Of a stretch of 64,000 bases of DNA, positions 1-8,820 are shown one piece after another; the first letter of the stretch is position 1, and each line of letters starts with the position of its first letter. Where the stretch lies: NCBI GenBank assembly GCA_963402885.1, contig OY727100.1, forward strand, positions 19,873,665-19,937,664, read 5' to 3'. Origin of the DNA: Antedon bifida (lineage: Eukaryota > Echinodermata > Crinoidea > Comatulida > Antedonidae). Both the position numbers and the translations under genes were made by a program. Below the pieces are notes generated by a model. That model made no database searches, was not told the origin of the DNA, and saw only the letters and a list, made by a program, of their open reading frames with translations.

Positions 1-682
1 TTTACACCGAAAATTAAAGATAACTTCAAAATTGTAGGCGCTAAATAACAAACAAAGCAAGTAATGTAGTTGGCAAAAAATCTATTTTGCCAAGTAAAAA
101 GAGCTATCATAATCAATGGATTTCGACTACTAGCTGAAAAACGATATCATACTATAGTATCAAGTTGTAGGCCTACTTTATTAATGTTTTAATTTCAGAT
201 AATTAATCATCATTTATTATCTCATTCTTTATATTTAACATAGATTACGTAATTTCAATCCATATTTATTATACGAATATTAATACCTCGCCAAGGTCAA
301 CAAATCTACGTATTGTGTCAATATTAATTAAGTATTGCTGCGAAACAGCTATTTATATTTTGCATAGAAATTTTACCTCCCGTCACGATTTATTGCTTGT
401 CAGATACGGAAGTTCGTTGTTTATGTTCAAAACATTGGCCTAAAGACGACCTAGGCTAAGTTTACTGTTTTTGCTTTCTGCGGGTAAAACCATTTATTGC
501 AGGCGACGATTTTACAGTGGGTCTTTTGTTATAAAATGAGAGGCGTTCTCATTTACATTCGGTTTGTGTCTCTTGGAGGGCCCTGCGTCAATAAAACTAT
601 TGCGTTATGAGATCTGCTCGCAGCACTCATATGTAGGCCCTACATTATTTATAATAAATAATAGTATTGTGGTTTTTTTCAG
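1..682. other. Intron of gene A (5' part), no feature seen
   Basis: AT-rich DNA leading to the acceptor at 681-682. I see no exon with a supported splice site and no clear repeat except one AGGCCT palindrome near 169. Upstream exons (signal peptide and N-terminal segment) must lie before the window. Confidence 0.5.
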
Positions 683-817
683 ATCCAGTTATAACGTCGG
701 AAGGGGACCCGCTGTTTAAGAGTATTAAAGAAGGGTACTCCGTAACAATCGAGTGTATTGTTAACTCGAAGAGCACATTTGAATGGTCTCGAACCAAACC
801 TTCTGATAAAATCCAAG
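683..817 (+). CDS. Gene A exon 1 in window: Ig1 first half
   Basis: Acceptor TTTTTTTCAG precedes 683 and donor GTATGG follows 817; phase 1 at both ends. Encodes the A-C strands of an Ig domain with the first core cysteine (TIECIV) and the core tryptophan (FEWSR). Its counterpart in gene B is 34680-34820. Confidence 0.8.
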
Positions 818-3800
818 GTATGGCTTAGTGTACATTATACTCGTATATAGTCGTTCATTGTAGACGCTACGATCCGAGTGTGCATGCGCAACTTACTTGG
901 CCATTCTTGGCTGCTTTAAACGTTTGTATACATTGGGATTATTATTTTCTTAAAACATTGTAACAAATAAAAACAATATTCGAATTCAATTTTTGCTTTC
1001 AATATAATTATTTTTGTTCTTTAAAAAATGCCTTTAACCATTTTTAGCTGTATTATATTATAATTTAATCCATTAATCGGAAACAATTATTGTAACAAAA
1101 AAAGAATATGTTTTTAGATATTCAATAAGCAAATGTATTTCTAGATTTTAATAGAATATTGAGCGGCGATGTCTTCAAGACACCGATAGAGGGCGACAAG
1201 AAGCTATCTTTATATCAAGTAGTAAACACAAATTGTTATACAAATGCCAATTTCCCTATAGCAGGATCAGAACTCTCACATTTCCAATAAAAGGACTAGT
1301 TAAAATATTATAACTGAGGACAATGTCCGAGTAGTATAATAGACAAATGTTTTTCAAGATTTTAATAGAATATTGAGCGGCGATATGTCTTCAAGACACC
1401 GATAGAGGGCGACAGGAAGCTCTCTTTATATCATAGCGGGATCAGAACTCTTGCATTTCCAATGAAAGGACTACTTGACATATTATCTGAGGACAATGTC
1501 CGAGTAGTATATGTTGACACGTTATTAAACACATCATTACAGTATTGTTGGTGGGTGCATTAAATGACTTGCATTTATTGTAATAAATAGTTCTCTTTTT
1601 TTTTGTTTATCACTTTTTTGTTTATGCAGAAATCGATTCGACAACAAGAAACAATCAATTTGAAATTAAAGAAAATGGTTTTAAAAACATATCAATGCTT
1701 ACGATTAAGCAGATGACAACGGACTATTCGGGGACATACGTGTGCGAAGCAACGCAAGCCGAAGGTCAATACGTACAACGTTTTCAATATGAAATACAGA
1801 CAATAGGTAACAACGATACGCCACAGTTATGATTTTTTTTCTTAACCTATGTTTTTATTGCTCTGTCTACACTATCAAACTGTATGTGACAAAAAATGTG
1901 AAGTGCGCATAATGATGATAACGATGACATCACTGCCATAATTGGGCACATCACACATTTTTTGTCAAACTCTTTTCATAGTGTAGCTATAAGTAAAGAT
2001 AGGTTTACTCGATATTTGATTTTGAATCCTTGACATTTTTCATACTTTTGCGCCTAACAATAGCCAACTAATGCTAGGCATTAAAAAAGGGAATAAACAT
2101 ACAGTTAGGTTGAAAACTGATAGCTTTTGATGTATACTTTAAATATACTTCGCTTGATTAGTTTTGATACCCATTATTTTTCACATGATTAATATTGCTG
2201 AACGTGTAGCGGTTATATTGTACGGTTAATAACACATTTTTATAGATACTATTTACATCTTGTTTTTAATAGTTGCTCCAAAAATTACAGACATCAAAGT
2301 AAACAACAGTTCAATTGGTAAAGGTTGTCTATTGGAGTTTAAAGAATCTGTTTTCCTTAGTATGAGCTGTGAGACTAATGGTTCTCCACTTCCAAACGTC
2401 TTGTGGCAGAGAACATCCAACAAGGATGATAAGGTGGCATTCATGAACGCATCGTTTCTCATATTTCCCAATTTGACACGAAAGTATGCCGGAGTCTACA
2501 CATGTAAAGCATGGAACGAGGCTGGTGTGGTGAACCGAACAGTGAATATATCAGTATTGCGTAAGTTACTGGCATCCTGCTATACGTATATAACATTTTC
2601 AACTTAATAAAGTTTATCGCAAATTGTGTGAGCGATGCATAATGGGAAGGGTTTGGGAGCAACAACCACCAATATATAAAGTTTGTATTATACGGTGGCG
2701 CTATTGCTCTCAAAACCCTTCCCATCATGCATTGTGCAATGACGTTTCTCGTGAAATCAAGGTATTTGCGATAACCCTTATTGTGTCATCTATACTATAA
2801 ATATTATACTATACTGTAAAACATTTTTACTATTTCAATACACCAGATAAACCAGAAATTACGTCCAGCTCTGATCAAGACAGACGTGTTGGGGTGGGCG
2901 AGCAACTCGCTATCTTCTGCAAGCACACTGGAAATCCACGCCCTGTGAACACCACGTGGTACAAGGACGGTGTACCCATACATTCAAATTCCATGTGGAT
3001 GACAGAGGATAGGTAGGCTTTCTTTTTAACCATGCACAGCTTATTTCGAACGTCAACTAATTCATCTTTTATTAAGATGTTTAGGCCTACATGGTTTGAT
3101 TCCAACTGACATTACCCCTTATATATTAACATCATTAGCCATAGAAAGCATTCTAAACCGCCCGATGATATTGGCCTACTGGATCATATCTGATGAGGAA
3201 AAGCCGTCCTAACCGAGATTTGAACTCGGAATTTTCTACTTGATATTTCCTAGAGCACGTGTTGGCTTTCCATGGATTGTTCGATTGGATAGCGACCCTT
3301 TAACAAACACCATACGCGTGGTTCGGTGGAACAGCGCTATAGTGTTCAATGTAAGCATGCGCAACTTAGATACAATTGATACGCCCTCATCTGCTAATAG
3401 CCCTTACATTTACACTATATATTTTTTATTTGTGTTTACAGCTTACTGGTGACAATTTCGTCAAAAGCAGACTATGGTGATTACACGTGTGAAATTAGTA
3501 ACTCGCAGGGTAAAACATCGAGAACATATGCTATTAGTGGTGAGCATCAACATAATCATTAATTCACTATTCCCTGGTTTAACTACTGTTATTATTCACA
3601 ACATATTTAATCACAAACACTCGTCACCATCCATTCACCATTATTATTATCGTCTACATGTTCGTATCGTCGTAACCATCACCACCACTACTATTACGTC
3701 ATTTTATCTATCATCACAATGTCGTCGTCATCGCCAACAGCAACAAACGATCATTAAGTCACCGTCACCATGTAGTCCTCATTCCCTCTATAATGTGATT

Positions 3801-6800
3801 ATCAACATTTTTTGAAAATGGGGATTTTTCACAAACGAACATTCTGCTGTCACCGCTATAAAAAAAGTTGGGTCATTATGTTGACATAATCACCCCAACT
3901 TTTTTTTAGACCGGAGCTACCTTTTAAGATACAGTAATGCTATTTTTCCCCTTTAAGGTCGTCCAAAGATGCCTACTATTCTCAGTGGAAATACGAGCAG
4001 AAAAGCAAATGAATACCATTTAAGATGGAAATCTAATGGTCACTACGTTGCTCACAAGTATTTCATAGTTCGTGTTATTCAAGTTAAAACAAATGTGGGC
4101 CCACGTATAACAAATGTAAGTGAATCGTAATTATCTCAGAGTTAGATAAAATGTAAGAAAGGATAAATATGTATTATATTACTATTTAATTAAAATTATT
4201 TCTTTTTTTGTTGAACCAAATAGGCCTAATGTAGACACAAATGGTATAAACGCTTAGTAGCGTTTCGTTGATATGCTGTCAACTTCTTCAAACTTCGGAA
4301 ATTGGTCTGTACAGTCTTAGAGATGCTGTGTGGCGCCACCAGTCGTCCTGTTGTTGACGATTTAGCGTTTCCGCTCTTTTCCTTCTCCTGCTTCAATTAT
4401 CTTCAATAAACTATCGTAAACATGCGGAAGATCATATTCTCCACTGTTGTGTAGGCCTATGCATATTGCTTTCTTAATCTTTCTTCTTTCTCTATCTTTT
4501 ATTCCTTTTCGATAACCTTTACTTTCCAATTTGGTACAGCTGGGTCTCCAAGACTGTACAGACCATTCCAAACAATAGTATGGTCTGGTCGTGACGTATC
4601 ACACGTGGTCAGCCCTACACCAGGAATCGCAGTTTTAGTTATAATTATATAACCTAACAAATATATTTGTACAGAGCTTTACATACTTAAATATACAGTC
4701 GTAAGAAAATTAACTTCGTCGTCCGATTTTGATTGTTAAGCAAAATATTGTGTTTTTTTTTCAATTAATGCTCAATGAAGAAATCATACTGCGCATACAT
4801 GAATACCTTTTGTTGTTGATATTTATGAGTTATGATATTACCAGTTGATGTAAACTTAATAAATCCTAGAAGAGCGCGGCAAAGACGTCCAAAGGGCGTA
4901 TTTATGTTTGATTCAACGCAGTGCTTTAGCACAATAGTTAGCGGGTTGAATCTTATTTCCGTTGCAAGTCCTTCTGATTCATTTTCCATGAATGTTTATT
5001 CTTTCGTTTGATGCTATATATCTAGGTTTACAGCAAAATCAGATACGTTATATAATAATTCTCGACAGTGTGGACCTCGTTTGGAATCACTTTTGCTTGT
5101 GATAGGCCTGCATCATAGGCCAAAAGAAGTCCTCACATTGTTTTAACATGTACTCCTTTCCCCCAACAGAACAATAATACTTTTAGCGATGGTATTGAAG
5201 TTCAACGAATTCGAGTTCCAGTGATTTCGTCGAAAAAACACTTCGCATTACGTTTACAAGCGCTTCGTCGTCAGATTTCGTATAAGATATTCGTCACACC
5301 GTATATTGAAGATGACATTTCTGGAGACGTGGCAAGCATTATAATACAGACACCTCTAGGTAGCATTATAATAATTATATGTATCTCTATAATACCCTTA
5401 TACAACAAGATGTGAAAATGGTATTAGTAGGAAAATGGTATTAGTAGTAGAATGGTCAAGTTTTTAAAATTGCACTATACACGTCAACTTAGCATAAGCC
5501 TACCTCGTTTTCACCTGATACTTAAGCTTGGTTCTCACTAGAGACGCAACACAAGGACGTAACGCAACGTAAGTGAGTTGACCAATCACAAGAGCGATGA
5601 ATTATTCGAACTGTCGCTTGTCATTGGTCAAAACGTTTGCGTTGCGTGTACGTCCTAGTGGGAACCAAGCTTAAGACAGAACCTCGTGTATGACTACCTG
5701 GTGTAGGCTACACAATTGCACACCTCGTTTAGACCCGATTCCTGACATGTCAACTCTTGAATACATTTAATCTATTGAATTTAGTTATATTATGAACTCT
5801 GTCGTTTCAGAGGATTACGTCCTTCAAGCAAGCGTAGCAACACCGACGCAGCCGAAAGGTAAGACACAACTATAATATGAATATTTTAACTTATGATTAC
5901 AATATGATTTCCAATATGGTAAGTAGGCCTACCTCGCCATCTATTGCTTAAGTCATTTTAAAGAAAAACATAGGAAAACAAAAATGGCAGATATTATTAT
6001 GCATGTTCGTAATAATAATTTTACAATTGATTTGCAATAATTATGGTAAGTAGGCCTACTTCGCCATTTCATTGCTTAAGTCATTTTAAAGAAAAACATA
6101 GGAAAACAAAAATGGCAGATATTATTATACATGTTCGCAATAATAATTTTAATATAGCATGCTTTATTAGAGAAATCAAATCCCACGATATTGCAGCGAA
6201 CTTGATCGGTTGTCATGACACATTCAATTGGAAACGCCTAAGAGTGATGATTTCAAAACTGTTTGCCTGCAATTTTCTAGATCCTGAATATGAACAGCGC
6301 CATCTATCTATTACTTAAGTCATTTTGAAGAAAAAATTAAGAAAACAAAAATGGCAGATATTATACATGCTTGTAATAATCATTTAAAACAAATATAAGA
6401 TCTTGAAGGAAACTTTGTAGCTACACACACCGTCTAAAGTAAAGACAATCAACATGAGCTAACGTTGTATTTATGCTGAGTTGCACACATAAGTTGACAT
6501 ACATTCAACATTGAGTAATCCAGTTAGTTAGAATCATTTAGTAGGTCTACGTAGTTACTGTAATGTATTGTATTGATGTTTGTAATGGACAGACACAAGC
6601 TACGTAAAACGAAAACAAAAACGTTTTTGTTGTTGCAAGGAGAAATAGACACATGCGCGGGCTAAATAATTATAAACATTATATTAAAAGAAATTGCGTA
6701 GGTCTGTCTTTCTTGTGTCGATCATCAATGCGAAAATTAAGTACACAATAATTTTCTCAACCTACAAAACAAAGGAGAAAAAGGCCTATATTAGGTGGTG

Positions 6801-8471
6801 CCTCATGTTACAGAAGAATAATCTACGTATATGGATTTCAGTTCACTCAGGTACCCTACAAATTAGAATTTAATACGTAACATGATTCTATTTCAACTCT
6901 CTTTGCCACAACATAAAATACATGATTTAAGTTACATGAAAACCTAGATTGATGTTAATATATCATACTTTAACAGCCGGCCAGTAGTATGAACAGTAAG
7001 AAACTAACTTGCAAACTCGTCATATAATATTTTTGTATCAGAAAAGATTGTGTGGATTCTTTAGATATGGTTTATCATAAGGAATAAACAGAGGGTTTAA
7101 CCATGTGATCTAATTTAAGTAGCTGAAATGATTGTAAAGTTTGCAGTAAAGTGCAGTTCATTAAAAAATGAAATAAAATAGGCCTATGTATCGAAGTTTT
7201 GGTCAACAAGAACATTAAACTTATCATTTTGTTTTTTATTATTATATAATTTATTTTAAACTTTTATTTATTATTAAAAGTAAAATGGTTTAACAGGAGA
7301 CGAAATTAAATTTGAGTATAAGAGCAGGTTTTTGGGGTTCCCGTCCGTCTTCAGAGAAACAAGCAAGCGTCGAAAAATGTCTCGACTTTACCTGTTTTCC
7401 ATTGGAAGCACATTGTATACATCATATCTGATACTAAACTTTTGTTGTGACAGACAAATGTCCGCTTCTCAATTAAACCTATAAGCAAACTGTAGACCCT
7501 AAATGTAGAACATATTAAAATGCTTCATTCCTAAAGAGCATACATGGTTAATTTTTGAAGAAATTTCATTTAAAGTAGAGAAATTATTTCGATTTTTTTT
7601 TCTTTTGTGACTTGAACCACCACTTTTATTCATTCAACGATATGTTGTATTTGTTATAAATCTAACAATCTTCACATATCTATTTGGTCATTGTAATTCT
7701 TCTTTTCGTATGTATTTAAACTTTTTATCCATAATTGATAGTTTTTATATATAACATTTATATGTGTATATAGAAAAAGAACCAAGTAAGCAATTCGAAC
7801 TTGTTATTTGAATACAACTAGCACAACAACCAAACTAAATTAGGATTAAGACATTTATTATAATGTTTCCCTTCTGATATATAGTTATACACCTCCATAG
7901 TTATACAAAAAAACAACAAAAAACGGAGTAGTACAATTACTGCTATCTTAATGTTTCATCAACAAATGTTGAGATGATCAATCCGTGAATGCGTGTCAAT
8001 TAAATATACGAATAGAAAATTGTCTTAATGTTTCATCAACAATAATGTTGAGATAATCAATCCGTGAATGCGTGGCAATTAAATATACGAATAGAAAATT
8101 AAATTAAAATGTAATTAATTTGATCACGAAGGTCGCAATTCATTAACTTGTATGCGATATTTCTTTTAGTCTAGAATTCTTTATTAGAGAAATCAAATAA
8201 CGCGATATTGCAGCGAACTTGATCTGTTGTCATGACATATTCATTTGGAAACGCCTAAGAGTGATGATTTCAAAACTGTTGCCTGCAATTTTCTAAATGC
8301 TGAATCTTATCTGTGTGTTTATATCTTATCCAATCACGTTTATTATTTATTTTTTGTATAGCTTATGCACAAATTCAGACATTGCCTGGAAATGGAGTTC
8401 GCCTGGCATTGATAAGTAACTTTTTGATCCCGGTTACTCTCTTAATGACGATGTCGATTGGATTCTTGTAA
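683..8471 (+). CDS. Gene A: GPI-anchored 3xIg + FN3 cell-surface protein (5' end outside window)
   Basis: Nine exons: 683-817, 1630-1806, 2273-2560, 2847-3012, 3442-3539, 3958-4115, 5170-5359, 5811-5858, 8362-8471. They total 1370 nt plus one base from the missing upstream exon, giving 456 residues and a TAA stop, with every junction in phase. Domain order: Ig1 (C in VTIECIV, W in FEWSR, then DYSGTYVCEA), Ig2 (LSMSCET, VLWQR, YAGVYTCKA), Ig3 (AIFCKH, TTWYKDG, DYGDYTCEI), FN3 (YHLRWKS core, second half ending near IIIQTPL), short Thr/Gln linker, then a C-terminal hydrophobic stretch with nothing after it. That end is typical of a GPI attachment signal, so the protein probably sits on the outer cell surface as an adhesion molecule or receptor. 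Signal peptide exons must lie upstream. It is a diverged paralogue of gene B. No orthologue or named family is assigned; contactin-, MDGA- or NCAM-like proteins share domain types only. Confidence 0.85.
1128..1520. repeat. 214-bp tandem duplication in gene A intron
   Basis: Two head-to-tail copies start at about 1143 and 1357, both reading AGATTTTAATAGAATATTGA, then sharing TCTTCAAGACACCGATAGAG, a GGATCAGAACTCT block and a GGACAATGTCCGAGTAGTAT end. The second copy lacks an internal ~40 bp. Lies in the intron that splits Ig1. Confidence 0.85.
1630..1806 (+). CDS. Gene A exon 2 in window: Ig1 second half
   Basis: Acceptor TTTATGCAG, donor GTAACA, phase 1 to 1. Encodes the D-G strands with the diagnostic DYSGTYVCEA motif that carries the second core cysteine. 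Counterpart in gene B: 36339-36503 (DAGSYQC). Confidence 0.85.
1860..1992. mobile_element. MITE-like element, family 2 (TGTCTACACTATCAAAC ends)
   Basis: Left end GCTCTGTCTACACTATCAAA; right end carries ...GTCAAACTCTTTTCATAGTG and TAGCTATAAG, an inverted, degraded copy of the left end. Internal TGACATCACTGCCATAATTG matches the core of the other copies (18488, 27801, 52471, 63485). Non-autonomous inverted-repeat element in the intron between Ig1 and Ig2. Confidence 0.75.
2273..2560 (+). CDS. Gene A exon 3 in window: Ig2, single exon
   Basis: Acceptor after TTTTTAATAG, donor GTAAGT, 288 nt, phase 1 to 1. A whole I-set-like Ig domain: LSMSCET, VLWQR, then YAGVYTCKAWNEAG. It holds several N-glycosylation sequons (NSS, NAS, NLT, NRT, NIS), fitting an extracellular domain. 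Counterpart in gene B: 38663-38971. Confidence 0.9.
2614..2774. mobile_element. 161-bp inverted-repeat element (TTATCGCAAAT ends)
   Basis: Starts TTATCGCAAAT and ends ATTTGCGATAA. Inner arms ATGGGAAGGGTTT / AAACCCTTCCCAT and GGGAGCAA / TTGCTCTC also pair, so nearly the whole element folds. No open frame. In the intron between Ig2 and Ig3. Confidence 0.8.
2847..3012 (+). CDS. Gene A exon 4 in window: Ig3 first half
   Basis: Acceptor CACCAG, donor GTAGGC, phase 1 in and phase 2 out. Encodes EQLAIFCKHTGNPRP and TTWYKDGVPI, the B-C strand core of an I-set Ig domain. Counterpart in gene B: 39512-39671, which ends in the same phase. Confidence 0.85.
3180..3290 (-). mobile_element. Possible tRNA-derived SINE head, minus strand
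   Basis: Reverse complement contains GAGTTCAAATCTCGG, close to an RNA polymerase III B box, preceded about 25-30 nt upstream by an A-box-like ACACGTGCTCTAGG stretch. Lies in the intron that splits Ig3. Could be chance; no poly-A end seen. Confidence 0.4.
3442..3539 (+). CDS. Gene A exon 5 in window: Ig3 second half
   Basis: Acceptor TGTTTACAG, donor GTGAGC, phase 2 in and 1 out. Encodes LLVTISSKADYGDYTCEISNSQG in outline: the F strand with DYGDYTC and the G strand with an N-x-x-G turn. Counterpart in gene B: 40301-40434, with DYGNYTC. Confidence 0.85.
3585..3785. repeat. Degenerate CAT/ACC trinucleotide-rich tract
   Basis: Runs of CACCATC, ATTATTATTATCGTC, ACCATCACCACCACTACTA and CGTCGTCATCG in the intron before the FN3 exons. 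The 113-codon frame over it is low-complexity and not coding. Confidence 0.7.
3860..3907. repeat. 48-bp near-perfect hairpin before FN3 exon
   Basis: AAAAAAAGTTGGGTCATTAT... pairs with ...ATAATCACCCCAACTTTTTTT around a 2-nt centre. It ends 50 bp upstream of the FN3 acceptor at 3957, so in RNA it would bring a stem close to the branch-point region. Confidence 0.8.
3958..4115 (+). CDS. Gene A exon 6 in window: FN3 first half
   Basis: Acceptor CCCTTTAAG, donor GTAAGT, phase 1 in and 0 out. Opens with GRPKMPTIL and carries the FN3 B-strand tryptophan (YHLRWKSN) followed by a C-strand KYFIVRVIQV. Counterpart in gene B: 49487-49632, with YILKWQVN and the same phase-0 exit. Confidence 0.75.
4116..5169. 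other. Gene A intron between FN3 halves, with fold-back
   Basis: Contains inverted copies of TGGTCTGTACAGTCTT at 4303-4322 and 4546-4565 (one mismatch region), spacing about 240 bp. Minus-strand frames here (4362-4571, 4765-4989) have no domain or splice support. Otherwise nothing recognisable. Confidence 0.6.
5170..5359 (+). CDS. Gene A exon 7 in window: FN3 second half
   Basis: Acceptor CCCCCAACAG, donor GTAGCA, phase 0 in and 1 out. Encodes the E-G strands: HFALRLQALRRQISYKIFVTP (the L...Y core spacing of FN3), then GDVASIIIQTP. Counterpart in gene B: 50913-51117. Confidence 0.75.
5521..5675. mobile_element. MITE-like element, family 1 (CTTAAGCTTGGTTC ends)
   Basis: Left end CTTAAGCTTGGTTCTCACTA and right end TAGTGGGAACCAAGCTTAAG form ~20-bp terminal inverted repeats; the interior also pairs (ACGCAAC / GTTGCGT, GACCAATCACAAG / CTTGTCATTGGTC). 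No coding capacity. Other copies: 30120-30270, 60761-60884 and a partial at 59504-59577. Confidence 0.85.
5811..5858 (+). CDS. Gene A exon 8 in window: 16-codon linker
   Basis: Acceptor GTCGTTTCAG, donor GTAAGA, 48 nt, phase 1 to 1, so it can be skipped without changing frame. Encodes EDYVLQASVATPTQPK, a Thr/Gln/Pro stalk between FN3 and the membrane anchor. Gene B has three such stalk exons. Confidence 0.7.
5917..6390. repeat. Triplicated ~100-bp unit in gene A last intron
   Basis: Units at about 5917-6020, 6041-6150 and 6297-6385 share CGCCATCTATTGCTTAAGTC-like starts and ACAAAAATGGCAGATATTAT ends, followed by TGTTCGTAATAATAATTTTA. Copies 1 and 2 are adjacent; copy 3 is separated by the 130-bp segment that recurs at 8176. 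Confidence 0.85.
6158..6290. repeat. 130-bp segment, duplicated at 8176-8305
   Basis: Both copies read CTTTATTAGAGAAATCAAAT, GATATTGCAGCGAACTTGAT and AAACGCCTAAGAGTGATGAT with a few substitutions. A much shorter, doubtful relative starting TTCTTTATTAGAGAAA lies at about 40187 in gene B. Identity suggests recent local duplication or a short unknown element. Confidence 0.8.
7946..8100. repeat. 77-bp tandem duplication
   Basis: TCTTAATGTTTCATCAACAA begins at 7946 and 8023; both copies continue through AATCCGTGAATGCGTG and end TACGAATAGAAAATT. Only small differences (a 2-bp insertion, GTGTC against GTGGC), so it is recent. Confidence 0.9.
8176..8305. repeat. Second copy of the 130-bp segment
   Basis: Copy of 6158-6290, in the same orientation, ending about 55 bp before the acceptor of gene A's last exon. 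Differs by several point changes and a one-base deletion (ACTGTTGCC against ACTGTTTGCC). Confidence 0.8.
8362..8471 (+). CDS. Gene A last exon: GPI-attachment signal and stop
   Basis: Acceptor TTTTTGTATAG, phase 1, stop TAA at 8469-8471. Encodes AYAQIQTLPGNGVRLALISN, then a hydrophobic run FLIPVTLLMTMSIGFL at the very C-terminus. Small residues (PGNG) suit a cleavage site, and there is no cytoplasmic tail, which is the pattern of a GPI signal rather than a transmembrane anchor. The 2.5 kb intron before it is full of local duplications. Confidence 0.75.
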
Positions 8472-8814
8472 TGAAATGCAAATGAAGTTTTTTTTTTGCG
8501 GACGAAGAATGAAATTATAAGAAGGCGTGGTAAGAGTCGATGAAGTTCAACCCGGATGTACAGAGACTTTGTTAGGAATAATGAAAATGGCAGCAGACTT
8601 TACAATAATCTTAACAGATGGAGTGACTAGACAATATACTGGTTCTTTTATAGAAATAAGTACATTAAGTTTAGGAAAAAGAATAACTATGATAGTCAGT
8701 GGAATATCAGCTACTATAAATAAAAGGGGTAGGAAATTGCATAATAACATATGTAAAACCATGTTTGAGAACCAAAACGCTGAGTTTTGTAGAATCAATC
8801 ATTATTATTAAATT

Positions 8815-8820
8815 AATAAA
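8815..8820 (+). promoter_or_regulatory. Probable polyadenylation signal of gene A
   Basis: AATAAA, with overlapping AATAAA-like copies just downstream, about 345 nt after the gene A stop codon. The interval 8472-8815 would be the 3' UTR. It contains a 94-codon open frame (8527-8811) that I do not regard as a gene. Confidence 0.55.

Larger units (their letters stand above)
5859..8361. other. Gene A last intron, rich in local duplications
   Basis: Holds three copies of a ~100-bp unit (5917-6390), two copies of a ~130-bp segment (6158-6290 and 8176-8305), and a 77-bp tandem duplication (7946-8100). The remainder, about 6400-7900, is AT-rich with no supported exon. Confidence 0.7.

Noticed and set aside
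2459-2728. 89-codon minus-strand frame
   Set aside because: Shadow of the Ig2 exon joined to an inverted-repeat element; no independent support.
3474-3815. 113-codon plus-strand frame rich in Ile, Thr, His and Ser
   Set aside because: Overlaps the real Ig3 exon in another frame and then runs through a degenerate trinucleotide repeat.
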